NCBI RefSeq assembly: GCF_004745635.1
Contig: NZ_SRLB01000041.1
Span: 1-53,146, forward strand
Origin: Methylobacterium nonmethylotrophicum
GTDB lineage: Bacteria > Pseudomonadota > Alphaproteobacteria > Rhizobiales > Beijerinckiaceae
Direction of reading: 5' to 3'
Length of the DNA: 53,146 bases
Part shown: one piece after another, positions 33,938 through 42,094 of the stretch
Layout of the letters: every line of letters begins with the position of its first letter
Numbering within the stretch: position 1 is the stretch's first letter
Translations under genes and position numbers: made by a program
The notes under the pieces: model-generated
Databases searched by the model: none
What the model was told of the DNA's origin: nothing
Seen by the model: the letters and a program-made list of their open reading frames with translations, nothing else

Positions 33938-35371
33938 TCAGTTCGCCAGCCGGATCTGCGCGAAGGTGTTGAAGAGCTTCGCCATCGCGTCGCCCACCGA
34001 GCCGGTCTTCGAGGCTTCCATGTAGAAGTCGCTGCTGGTCGCGCAGGCGGTCAGCTGCGACGGGATGTCGTCGAGCCGCGTGCCCCTGCCGCCGACCTGG
34101 CTCGGCTGGCCGAGCGTGGCGTTGTAGCCCCAATCCCAGGGCATCGCCAGGTAGGGCGTGTAGATCACCCCGACCCAGACCGGCAGGTTGGCGGAGCCGC
34201 CGCGGGTCTTGAGCGCCGCGCACTGGGCCGGGTCGAAGGGTGCGACGGAGGCGCGCTTCGGGACGTCCCAGGTCCAGGAGCGGCCCGGATCGGCCACGCC
34301 GTCGGTCGCCAGGATCACGAGCTTCTTGGGCGTCGTGATGCCGTCCCCGCTCGTCCCGACGGCCTTGGTGAATTGCGGCATGATCGTGCCGAACAGCGTC
34401 GCGCCGTCGCTCTCGCCCGAGGCGCTCGGCGCCTTCGGCAGGTTGCCGGCCACCTGCGACAGGTCGCTCGTCAGGTCGAGCACCTTGGTGAGCGTCGTGC
34501 TGAACGCGTAGATCGAGATCCGCATCCGCTTGCTGACCGCCTCCTGCCTGCGCAGCCAGTTGACGAAGTCGAGGATGCCCTGGTTCATCTCGTCCAGGCG
34601 AAGATTGATGCCGTTGGCCTTGGCCCACTGGTAGCTGTCCATGGTGGTGTTCTTGACCGGGGCGCCGTCGTGGCAGGCGAAGGCGCAGCCGAGATTGGCC
34701 TGGAGCGCGGCGATGTCGGTCGCCGTCGCGCCGAGCGCCATCGAGCCCGACACGTCGATCAGCAGGTAGACGTCGATCAGCGGCGACAGGTCGACGCTGG
34801 CCTTGGCGTTGCCGGAGAGCCCGAGCGTCTTCGTGCCGGTGAGGCCCGACAGGGTCGTCCGGGTCGAGGCCGTGTAGGCACCCGTCACCGTGACGTTGCG
34901 GCCCGTGATCGCGACGCCGAACTGCGACTGGGGCGTGGTGGCAGCAGTCGTGTCCGGCGAGAAGGTCCGGAAGACCTGCTCGGCGGTGGACTGGCCGGTC
35001 TGGCGGATCGCCGTGTCGGATTGTCCCTGGGAATCCGCCAGCTTCACCGCCTGGGCGCCGGCCAGCACGGCGGCGTCGAGGGCCGCGTCGAGGCGCGACT
35101 CGTCCTTGCGGGCGCGGGCGTAGTCGACGCCCGCCCCCGCCATCACCACGAGCACGAGGGCCGTCAGGCCGGTGATCAGCGCGACGCTGCCCCGGTCGTC
35201 GCGTCCGAAGCCGGCGGCCGCACTCGCCAGACGATGCCCGGGGAAGCGCCGCGCGGGCTGCTCGTGCGAGGCCCGGGCGGGCCTGGCCGGAAACCGGACC
35301 AGGCAGCGCAGGAGCGAGAAGGGAAGGTCGGACATGACGGCGCGATCCAGCGGACGCCATCTTGGTCCCAT
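33938..35371 (-). CDS. TadG-like pilus/envelope protein with von Willebrand A domain
   Basis: This protein has up to 477 residues. A TadE/TadG-type N-terminal helix (GSVALITGLTALVLVVM, about residues 62-82) anchors it. A vWA domain begins at VYLLIDVSGSM, whose D-x-S-G-S metal-ion site is intact. A C-terminal region has paired cysteines. Such proteins are secreted or assembled with Flp (Tad) pili and may bind ligands through the metal site. The start is uncertain: ATG at 35371 or 35335, neither with a good ribosome site. No tad secretion or pilin genes are nearby. Confidence 0.8.
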   Translation of the reverse strand: MGPRWRPLDRAVMSDLPFSLLRCLVRFPARPARASHEQPARRFPGHRLASAAAGFGRDDRGSVALITGLTALVLVVMAGAGVDYARARKDESRLDAALDAAVLAGAQAVKLADSQGQSDTAIRQTGQSTAEQVFRTFSPDTTAATTPQSQFGVAITGRNVTVTGAYTASTRTTLSGLTGTKTLGLSGNAKASVDLSPLIDVYLLIDVSGSMALGATATDIAALQANLGCAFACHDGAPVKNTTMDSYQWAKANGINLRLDEMNQGILDFVNWLRRQEAVSKRMRISIYAFSTTLTKVLDLTSDLSQVAGNLPKAPSASGESDGATLFGTIMPQFTKAVGTSGDGITTPKKLVILATDGVADPGRSWTWDVPKRASVAPFDPAQCAALKTRGGSANLPVWVGVIYTPYLAMPWDWGYNATLGQPSQVGGRGTRLDDIPSQLTACATSSDFYMEASKTGSVGDAMAKLFNTFAQIRLAN

Positions 35372-35467
35372 GGAGGGTGTTTCCCGGCTGTAAACTCGAT
35401 CGCCGAATCCCCAGGCAAGGTCCCATCCCCTGGCAAGTCCATCGCGGCAGGCACCCCGACGATGATC

Positions 35468-35911
35468 CTACGACGTCGGATAGGTGATGAATTCGAGCAG
35501 CGATCCGTCCGGATCGCGGAAATAGACGCTGATGCCGTCGCCGACGGCGCCGTGGCGCGGCACCGGCCCGAGCTCCACCGGCACGCCGTGCCGCTCCAGA
35601 TGCGCCATCGCCTCCTCGATCGGGCCGGGCCAGCGGAAGCAGAGGTCGCTGTTGCCGGGCATCACCGGCTGGCGGGCCCGCGGCTCGCCGATCTGGCCCG
35701 GCCCATGGCAGTTGAGCTGCACGCCGCCGAAGCGGTAGGCGTAGCCCCGCCCGACCGGGACAGGCTCGGCCCCGACGACGTCCCGGTAGAAGGCGGTGGA
35801 GCGCTCCCAGTCCGAGACGTGGATGACGCAGTGGTCGAGGTGGATCGCCGGGCGCAACCCCGCCTCCGACGCCGCGGGCACGAGTTCGGGGAGGGTCTCG
35901 GTGTCCGGCAT
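35468..35911 (-). CDS. VOC-family (glyoxalase/bleomycin-resistance fold) protein
   Basis: This 147-residue protein has one pair of beta-alpha-beta-beta-beta units. IHLDHCVIHVSDWERSTAFY is the first unit with a possible metal-binding His. ISVYFRDPDGSLLEFITY is the last with the conserved Glu. The members of this superfamily include glyoxalases, extradiol dioxygenases and antibiotic-binding proteins, and the specific activity cannot be told. It lies between the two TadG-like genes on the same strand, apparently with its own transcript. Confidence 0.88.
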   Translation of the reverse strand: MPDTETLPELVPAASEAGLRPAIHLDHCVIHVSDWERSTAFYRDVVGAEPVPVGRGYAYRFGGVQLNCHGPGQIGEPRARQPVMPGNSDLCFRWPGPIEEAMAHLERHGVPVELGPVPRHGAVGDGISVYFRDPDGSLLEFITYPTS

Positions 35912-36028
35912 CGTCGGTGCTCCTCAGGGCGATCCGCGGGATGGGCCGGCGACAAGGAGCCGGACGTTGCCGCCCGAATGCAAGCCTGCCGAGTGCCGCG
36001 GCCTGGTGCGGGCCGCACCGTCCCGCGG

Positions 36029-37282
36029 TTATTGCGCCAAGCGGACCGGCTGGTCCTTCTGCGGGCCGACGCCGGCCGGCACCGGCACGGTCGAGGAGTT
36101 GTAATTGGAGTTGATGGTGAGGTTGGCGCTGCCTTGCGTCCGGATCGTCCGCGCCACCACGACGGTCCAGGGTGATTGATCGGCAACCTTGTTGTTGTTG
36201 CCGTCGACGGTGAGGCTCGCGTTCGGCAGGTAGACCGTGCCGATGAGCTTGCGGGCGTTGTTGGTGGAAATCCCGACATCTCCAGAATAGCTGCGGTCGG
36301 TGATCAGCACGAAGCCGGCATAGGGGCCGCTCTTGCGGCCTTCGAGCTGCAGCACCGCGCTGCCGGTGACCTGCGCCGTCAGGAGGCCCTTGAGGATCAC
36401 CACGACGTCGCTGCCGGTGATCGTGGACTGGCCGCCGACGCTGAGGCTCGGACCGAGGAAGTAATGGTCGCCGGGCGCCAGCACGAGGTTCGCCGTTCCC
36501 AGCAACGTGATGGCGCCGCAATGCACCCCAGGGTTGAGGTAGAAGGTCCCGCTCCCGAGGCTGAGGGAGAGCGAGTCGCACAGGAGCGGCACGTCGATCC
36601 GCATCGCCGCGAAGGGATCCGCCATTGCCGGCGCGTCGGTCACGGCCGCCGGGCGGATCGGGCCGGAGGCGCTGCCGGCGGCGCGCGCCTCGCCGGCCCA
36701 CAGGGTGGTGGCCGCCCCCGCCGCCATATTGGCGTTGCTCTGCACCAGGCAGTCGCTCGCCGTGATCATGGAGTTCGCCTGCAGCTCGACGCTGGCCGGG
36801 CTGCCGAAGGCCCCGGTGCCCTGGGATCCGAGCACGCAGAGGGGCTTGCGCGCGGTGCGGATCGCGGTGGCCGTCGCCGCCAGGTTCCAGCCCCCAGGCG
36901 GCAGCAGGTTGCCGAAGAACGAGGCGCGGTTCGCCGTCTGTCTCACCGTGACGGTGCGCGCCGCGGCATCGATCGCGGCGGTCGAGGCGACCGTCCAGCG
37001 CAGGCGCAGGGGCTCGGCCATGCCGTCGGCGTAGAGGCGCGTCCGCTCCACCGTGGCGGTGGACTGGTCGACGCCGAACTCCCCCGCGCCCTGGATCGCC
37101 GCCGCGTCGACGTTGCGCTGGAGCTTGGTCTTGGTGAGCATCACCTCGGCGACCTCGGCGACGCCGACCGACCCGATCGCCAGGAGCGGCAGCACCAGGC
37201 TGAACACGACGATCACCGTGCCGCGCCGGCACTGCCAGAACCGTCGGCCGAGGCCACGGAAGAGGTCCGGGATCAGGCTCAT
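36029..37282 (-). CDS. TadE/TadG-like pilus-associated protein
   Basis: This 417-residue protein has an N-terminal TadE/G motif: a basic cytoplasmic start, then RRGTVIVVFSLVLPLLAIGS as the membrane helix and a helix rich in Glu/Asn with LQRNVDAAAIQGA. The remainder is Gly/Ser/Ala-rich and beta-helix-like (VELQANSMITASDCLVQSN, LNPGVHCGAITLLGTANLVL) with several cysteines. That suggests a secreted domain. Start at the ATG at 37282. It probably works with the vWA protein encoded 0.7 kb further along. No other Tad components are in the window. Confidence 0.78.
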   Translation of the reverse strand: MSLIPDLFRGLGRRFWQCRRGTVIVVFSLVLPLLAIGSVGVAEVAEVMLTKTKLQRNVDAAAIQGAGEFGVDQSTATVERTRLYADGMAEPLRLRWTVASTAAIDAAARTVTVRQTANRASFFGNLLPPGGWNLAATATAIRTARKPLCVLGSQGTGAFGSPASVELQANSMITASDCLVQSNANMAAGAATTLWAGEARAAGSASGPIRPAAVTDAPAMADPFAAMRIDVPLLCDSLSLSLGSGTFYLNPGVHCGAITLLGTANLVLAPGDHYFLGPSLSVGGQSTITGSDVVVILKGLLTAQVTGSAVLQLEGRKSGPYAGFVLITDRSYSGDVGISTNNARKLIGTVYLPNASLTVDGNNNKVADQSPWTVVVARTIRTQGSANLTINSNYNSSTVPVPAGVGPQKDQPVRLAQ

Positions 37283-37426
37283 CGTCGGGGTGGACGGCTA
37301 CCCAGGTTGCTGCCGGGTCTACTGCTATCTGCAGTTGTTCTCCCGGTGCCGCATCGCCAGCACGGTCCAGTTCTGCTCGCGACTTCCCAACAAATGCCTA
37401 ACGAAAAATTTTTCCACTGTGTCCGT

Positions 37427-37450
37427 CGCGACCGGGATTTGGCGGTCGCG
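37427..37450 (-). terminator. Hairpin terminator after FAH-family gene
   Basis: CGCGACCG (37427-37434) pairs perfectly with CGGTCGCG (37443-37450) around an 8-nt loop. Read on the minus strand it lies 57 bp after the FAH-family stop and is followed by an A/T run (37404-37413). Confidence 0.55.
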
Positions 37451-37506
37451 GGCTTCCACCCTGGAGGCCCGGCACGGATCGGGGCACCGGGCCGGGCACC
37501 TTTGCG

Positions 37507-38508
37507 TCAGCCGGCGACGTCGTGCTCGATCGCCCCGAAGATCGAGTGCCCGCCGGCATCCTTCATCTCGATCCGCAGCCGGTCGCCGGCGGTGAGGTAG
37601 GGCGTGCGGGCCCAGCCGGTCGTCAGCGCCTCGGCGGCGCGGGCCTCGGCGAGGCAGGCATAGCCCGCCCCGCCCTCGGCGACGGGCCGGCCCGGGCCGC
37701 CGTCGATGCCGCGGTTCGAGACCGGGCCGGCGCTGACGATCGTGCCGGCCCCGAGGCTGCGGTGCCGCGCCGCCTCCGCCACCAGGGCGACGAGGCTCAG
37801 GCCCAGATCGGCCCCGGCATCCGGGCAGCCGAGCGCCTTGTCGTTGCGGCTCACCCGCAGCGGGCGGTGCAGGCTGCCGCCCTGCCAGGCCTCCCCGAAC
37901 TCGTCGGGCGTCACCGCCACCGGCCCGAGGCTCGCGACCAGCGCCGGCGCCTCGGCGCCGTCGAGGTCGAGCCCGTCCGGCCGCAGGCGGTCGTGGCGGA
38001 TCACCTCCGCCATCAGCGTCACCAGCCGGATCGCGCCCGCGGCCTCGCCCGCTGCGACGCCCCGCGGCACGTCGCCGGTGATCACCGCGAGGCCCGCCGC
38101 GAGGTCGAGGGAGGCTGCCGGGTCGTCGGGTTGCAGCGGGTCGCGGGGCCCGAGGAACCCGTCGGAGGCGGCGTGGCGCAGGGCGTTCCCAGCCGCGCCG
38201 GCCGGCGCCTCGGCGCCCGCGGCCTGGCGCAGCAGCGCCGGGTAGCCCGGCCAGGCGGCGGCGTGCCGGCGGGCATAGGCGCGGGGGAGGGGGGCGGCGC
38301 AATCGTGCTCGTGGAAACGGAACGACGGCACCGAGCCGTGCTCGAGCTGCTCGGCCAGGGCTTCGAGGGCGGGCGCGTAGCGCTCCCAGGCGTCGAGGGC
38401 CTGCTGCAGCGTCGGTACCACGATGAAGGCGTCGGTGGCGCGGGTGAGGTCGCGCGAGACCACGACGAGGCGGCCGTCGCGGCCGTGCTTGAGGCTGGCG
38501 AGCTTCAT
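37507..38508 (-). CDS. Fumarylacetoacetate-hydrolase-family protein
   Basis: This 333-residue protein begins MKLASLKHGRDGRLVVVSRD, as in two-domain FAH-family hydrolases. Family blocks are APLPRAYARRHAAAWPGYP, SLDLAAGLAVITGDVPRG (carrying the metal-binding acid region), GTIVSAGPVSN and the C-terminal KDAGGHSIFGAIEHDV. Members cleave C-C bonds in acylpyruvates or fumarylacetoacetate, so a role in aromatic-compound breakdown is plausible but not shown. The ribosome site GGAGG lies 8 nt before the ATG at 38508. The upstream region holds four tandem hairpin repeats. Confidence 0.88.
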   Translation of the reverse strand: MKLASLKHGRDGRLVVVSRDLTRATDAFIVVPTLQQALDAWERYAPALEALAEQLEHGSVPSFRFHEHDCAAPLPRAYARRHAAAWPGYPALLRQAAGAEAPAGAAGNALRHAASDGFLGPRDPLQPDDPAASLDLAAGLAVITGDVPRGVAAGEAAGAIRLVTLMAEVIRHDRLRPDGLDLDGAEAPALVASLGPVAVTPDEFGEAWQGGSLHRPLRVSRNDKALGCPDAGADLGLSLVALVAEAARHRSLGAGTIVSAGPVSNRGIDGGPGRPVAEGGAGYACLAEARAAEALTTGWARTPYLTAGDRLRIEMKDAGGHSIFGAIEHDVAG

Positions 38509-38520
38509 GGGCGTCCTCCT

Positions 38521-38609
38521 GGCCTGCTCACGCAGGCATTCCGGCCTGCTCCCGCAGGCGCTCCGGCCCGGTTGTCGGGCGATCCGGCCCGTTTCCCGGG
38601 CGCGTTGCC
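38521..38609 (-). repeat. Four degenerate 21-24-bp tandem repeats, each self-complementary
   Basis: Units start at 38521, 38543, 38565 and 38586. Each opens GGCC(T/C)G and closes CAGGC or CGGGC so that it can fold into a small hairpin, and the first three are 22, 22 and 21 bp long. They begin 12 bp upstream of the FAH-family start codon and would lie in its mRNA leader. Confidence 0.5.
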
Positions 38610-38619
38610 CCATCATGGA

Positions 38620-38652
38620 CCGCCCCGGCCGCGGAGGCTACGGCCGGGGCGG
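38620..38652 (-). terminator. 12-bp hairpin downstream of metallopeptidase gene
   Basis: CCGCCCCGGCCG (38620-38631) and CGGCCGGGGCGG (38641-38652) pair perfectly around a 9-nt loop, 47 bp past the metallopeptidase stop codon (minus strand). Confidence 0.55.
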
Positions 38653-38699
38653 CGAAACCGCCCCGGTGCCGGGACGGTCGAGGACGCGGTCTCCCGACC

Positions 38700-39761
38700 T
38701 CACACCGTGCCGTGGACGAGATTGTGGATGAAGCCGAGCTTGCCGATCACCGGCGGCGCCAGCACGAAGGGGTAGAGGTCGCCCTGGCCCATCGCCCGGT
38801 TGACGCTGTTGAGGGCGAACACGAAGGGCAGCCAGGCCGCCATGATCTGCTCGATGCTCTGCGCCTCGTAGGGGTCGAAGTCGATCCGCGCGGCGAGCTC
38901 GCCGCCCGCGTCGAGGAGCGGGTTGACCTGCATGCCGAAGGCGCTCGCCATCTCGAGCGTGTCGACGATGTGCAGGTAATGCGCCCAGGTCTCGGCGAAA
39001 TCCTCCCACGGATGGGTCGTGGCATAGGCCGAGACGTAGTTCTCCTGCCAGTTCGCCGGCGTGCCCTGCTGGTAATGCCGCTTCAGCGCCGCGTCGTAAT
39101 CCTGCGAATCGTCGCCGAACACCGCCCGGCAGGCGTCGAGCCGGCCGGCGTCGCGCACGAGCAGGTCCCAGTAATGGTGCCCGACCTCGTGGCGGAAATG
39201 CCCGAGCAGCGTGCGGTAGGGCTCGCCCATCTCCCGGCGCCGCTTCTCGCGCTCGGCGTCGTCGGCCTCGACCAGCGCAATGGTGATGACGCCGTTGTCG
39301 TGCCCGGTCATCACCTTCGGGCCGTGGTTCTCCGGCGGGTCGGCCAGGAAGTGGAAGATCAGCCCGTGCTCCGGATCCTCGGCCCGCGTCTTCAGCGGCA
39401 GGTTCCAGCGCAGCAGGCTGTAGAACAGCCGGTGCTTGGCGAACTCCATCTCGCGCCATTCGTAGAGGTAGCGCGGGTTCGAGACGTCGGGGATCGTGCC
39501 GTTGTGGCGGCAGGCGAGGCAGAACGCGTCGCCGGAGCCCGGCGGCACCAGCCAGTTGCAGGCATCGTGGACCGCGTTGGCGCAGAACCGGCTCGGCCGG
39601 TCGCGGGCGGCGAGCGGCGTCCAGTCCTCGCCCCCGGCGGGCTCGAGCGCCGAGAGCGTGCGGGTCTCCGGCAGGTAGGCGAGGCGGTGGCCGCAGCGCT
39701 GGCAGGTCCGGTTCTCGAAATACAGGATGTTGCCGCAGGACTGGCACTGGAACAGCTTCAT
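38700..39761 (-). CDS. Zinc-ribbon putative zinc metallopeptidase
   Basis: This 353-residue protein starts with a zinc ribbon (Cys6, Cys9, Cys20, Cys23 in KLFQCQSCGN and RTCQRCGHR). Two further Cys pairs follow (FCANAVHDACNW, FCLACRHNG). The catalytic motif HEVGHHYWD places HExxH at 191-195, and a downstream ENYVSAYATTHPWEDFAETW may supply the third ligand. This matches a conserved proteobacterial family annotated as putative zinc-binding peptidases. There is no signal peptide, so it is cytosolic. ATG at 39761 with GGAG upstream was preferred to 39779. Its substrate is unknown. Confidence 0.85.
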   Translation of the reverse strand: MKLFQCQSCGNILYFENRTCQRCGHRLAYLPETRTLSALEPAGGEDWTPLAARDRPSRFCANAVHDACNWLVPPGSGDAFCLACRHNGTIPDVSNPRYLYEWREMEFAKHRLFYSLLRWNLPLKTRAEDPEHGLIFHFLADPPENHGPKVMTGHDNGVITIALVEADDAEREKRRREMGEPYRTLLGHFRHEVGHHYWDLLVRDAGRLDACRAVFGDDSQDYDAALKRHYQQGTPANWQENYVSAYATTHPWEDFAETWAHYLHIVDTLEMASAFGMQVNPLLDAGGELAARIDFDPYEAQSIEQIMAAWLPFVFALNSVNRAMGQGDLYPFVLAPPVIGKLGFIHNLVHGTV

Positions 39762-40048
39762 CGGGATCTCCACCGGCACGCGCGGCCGCCCGGTGCAACG
39801 AACGTGCTAGGGGTGCGGGGGTTGCGGCGGGACCGCGCCCGGAGCGTCGGCCGCCGGGATCCGGGCGGGCCTGTGGCGCCGAGCGCACAGGCGCCACGTC
39901 CCGCGTCCGTCGCCGGACGATCCCGAGACCCGCAGGATCGGGCCGTCGGCCTGCCGGTCTCCTGCAACTTTGATCGCGATTGGTCTCATGGACCGTTGAT
40001 CTCCGGGAGCGCCATCGCCGAGAGTGCGTGAAAAGGAGAGGAAACGTC

Positions 40049-41053
40049 ATGACCGCGACCCGTCGCGCGCTACTGTCCGGCGCGCTCGCGCTGGCCGCCC
40101 CGTCGATCCGCCGGGCGCATGCCGAGACGTCGGAGGTGCTGATCGCGCAGCAATTCGGGCTCCTCTACCTCCAGCAGGACGTGATGGAGCGCCTGGACCT
40201 GATCGAGAAGCACGCCGCCCGGCTCGGCCTGCCCAACCTCAAGGCGCGGTTCCTGCGCCTCGGCGGGACCGGGCCGGTCACCGACGCGCTCTTGGCCGGC
40301 AAGCTGCATTTCGGCAGCGGCGGCGCGCCCGGCGCGATGCTGCTCTGGGACCGCTCGCGCGGGGCGATCAAGTCGTGCTTCGCCATGAACGCTGTCGACC
40401 AGAAGCTGCTCACCGTGCGGCCGGACCTGCGCCGCATCGAGGACCTGAAGCCCACCGACCGGATCGCGCTGCCCGCGGTCAAGACGGCGCCGCAGGCGAT
40501 CTGGCTGCAGATGGCGGCGGCGGCGGCCTACGGGCCTGCCGAATGGGCGCGCTTCGATTCCCTCACCCTCGGCCGCGCACACCCGGACAGCATGGCGGCG
40601 ATGCTCGGGCGCACGGAGATCAACTGCCACTGGGCGACGAGCCCGTTCCAGGAGCGCGCGCTCGCCGACCCTGCCGTGCGCGAGGTGACGAGCAGCTTCC
40701 GGATCATGGGCCTGCCCTCCGTGACCCCGAACACGATCTACGGCAGCGCCGCCTTCCGGGACGCGAACCCGATCGCCTGGAAGGCCTGCCTCGCCGCCTT
40801 CCAGGAGGCGACGGACTTCATCAACAAGGAACCGGCCCAGGCGGTCGAGATCTACCTCAAGAACTCGGGCGACAAGGACAGCCCGCAGAACGTGCTCGCC
40901 GCCATGAAGTCCTCCGGCAACGACTTCACGCTGCAGCCGCGCGGGCTCATGAAGATCGCGGGCTTCATGGCCGACACGGGCGTGCTGAAGCGCCGGCCGG
41001 CGAGCCTCGGCGACCTGTTCTTCCCCGAGGCGCTGGATCTCGGCGGGAGCTGA
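40049..41053 (+). CDS. NitT/TauT-type periplasmic substrate-binding protein
   Basis: This 334-residue protein has an N-terminal export signal (TRRALLSGALALAAPS with a twin arginine, cleavage near RRAHA). A type-2 periplasmic binding fold of the SsuA/TauA/NMT1 class follows (GGTGPVTDALLAGKLHFGSG). AAAAGGAGAGG precedes the ATG. It is the first gene of a three-gene operon and ends 3 bp before the next ATG. No ABC permease or ATPase is nearby, so it either shares another transporter or acts as a ligand sensor. The ligand is unknown. Confidence 0.85.
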   Translation: MTATRRALLSGALALAAPSIRRAHAETSEVLIAQQFGLLYLQQDVMERLDLIEKHAARLGLPNLKARFLRLGGTGPVTDALLAGKLHFGSGGAPGAMLLWDRSRGAIKSCFAMNAVDQKLLTVRPDLRRIEDLKPTDRIALPAVKTAPQAIWLQMAAAAAYGPAEWARFDSLTLGRAHPDSMAAMLGRTEINCHWATSPFQERALADPAVREVTSSFRIMGLPSVTPNTIYGSAAFRDANPIAWKACLAAFQEATDFINKEPAQAVEIYLKNSGDKDSPQNVLAAMKSSGNDFTLQPRGLMKIAGFMADTGVLKRRPASLGDLFFPEALDLGGS

Positions 41054-41056
41054 GCC

Positions 41057-41968
41057 ATGGCGACGGACACGAGCGCCGACCTCGACGAGCCGATCCCGTA
41101 CATGGCGCGCACGCGCGCCTATTACGGCGCCCTCGGCTACCCGCCCTACCGCTGGGCGCGCTTCGACGCCGTGCCCTTCGCCCCCTTGGCAAAGCCTCTC
41201 GCGCAGGCCTGCCTCGCCCTCGTGACGACCGCCGCACCCTACCGGGCGGACAAGGGCGACCAGGGACCGGGCGCACCCTATAACGGCGCGGCCAAGTTCT
41301 TCAGCGTCCATTCCGGCCCGAGCGACCGCGACCCGGACCTGCGCATCGCCCACATCGCCTATGACCGCGACCACACCCGCGCGGACGATCCCGGCACCTA
41401 CTTCCCCCTCGCGGCCCTGCGGGCGGCGCAAGGGGCGGGGGTGATCGGGCGCGTCGCGCCCCGCTTCCACGGCCTGCCGACGAACCGCAGCCAGCGCGTC
41501 ACGGTCGAGACCGACGCGCCGGAACTCCTCGCCCGCCTGCGCGCCGACCGCGCCGACGCTGCGATCCTGGTGGCGAACTGCCCGGTCTGCCACCTGTCCC
41601 TCGCGCTCGCCGCCCGTGCGCTCGAGGAGGCCGGCATCGCCACCGTGCTGATGGGCTGCGCCAAGGACGTCGTCGAGCATTGCGGCGTGCCGCGCTTCCT
41701 GTTCAGCGACTTTCCGCTCGGCAACGCCGCCGGCCGGCCGCACGACCGGGCCTCGCAAGAGGCGACCTTGCGCCTCGCCCTGGATCTCCTCGCCTCGGCC
41801 TCGGCCCCGCGCACCACCGTGCAGTCGCCCCAGCGCTGGCGCGCCGACCCGTCCTGGAAGGCCGATTACGCCAGCCTCGACCGCCTCTCGGCCGAGGAGA
41901 TCGCGCGCCGCCGCGCGGAGTTCGAGGCCGAGAAGCACAAGGCGCGGCCCGGGCGGGCGGCGGAGTGA
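41057..41968 (+). CDS. Glycine/sarcosine/D-proline reductase selenoprotein-B-like protein (Cys form)
   Basis: This 303-residue protein resembles the PrdB/GrdB family, whose anaerobic members reduce amino acids at a selenocysteine. Here VANCPVCHLSLALAARALEE gives a CxxC in place of the Sec-containing motif. ATVLMGCAKDVVEHCGVPRF and FPLGNAAGRP are family blocks. It begins 3 bp after the binding-protein stop, so they are tightly coupled. In an aerobic alphaproteobacterium the reaction is probably different from D-proline reduction. The substrate may be the ligand of the neighbouring binding protein. Confidence 0.75.
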   Translation: MATDTSADLDEPIPYMARTRAYYGALGYPPYRWARFDAVPFAPLAKPLAQACLALVTTAAPYRADKGDQGPGAPYNGAAKFFSVHSGPSDRDPDLRIAHIAYDRDHTRADDPGTYFPLAALRAAQGAGVIGRVAPRFHGLPTNRSQRVTVETDAPELLARLRADRADAAILVANCPVCHLSLALAARALEEAGIATVLMGCAKDVVEHCGVPRFLFSDFPLGNAAGRPHDRASQEATLRLALDLLASASAPRTTVQSPQRWRADPSWKADYASLDRLSAEEIARRRAEFEAEKHKARPGRAAE

Positions 41969-42094
41969 CCGCCGACCGGGCGGCGCTCACCCCCCATGCC
42001 CCCGGCGCCCTCACGGCCGGCCTCGAAATCGCCTATCACCGGAGGCGCCAACCTGAACCGGGCCGCGAGATGCCCGTGCGATGAGGAGACGCCG

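Noticed and set aside
38521..38609. CRISPR-like array
   Set aside because: The repeats are contiguous without unique spacers, are degenerate, and no cas genes are present.
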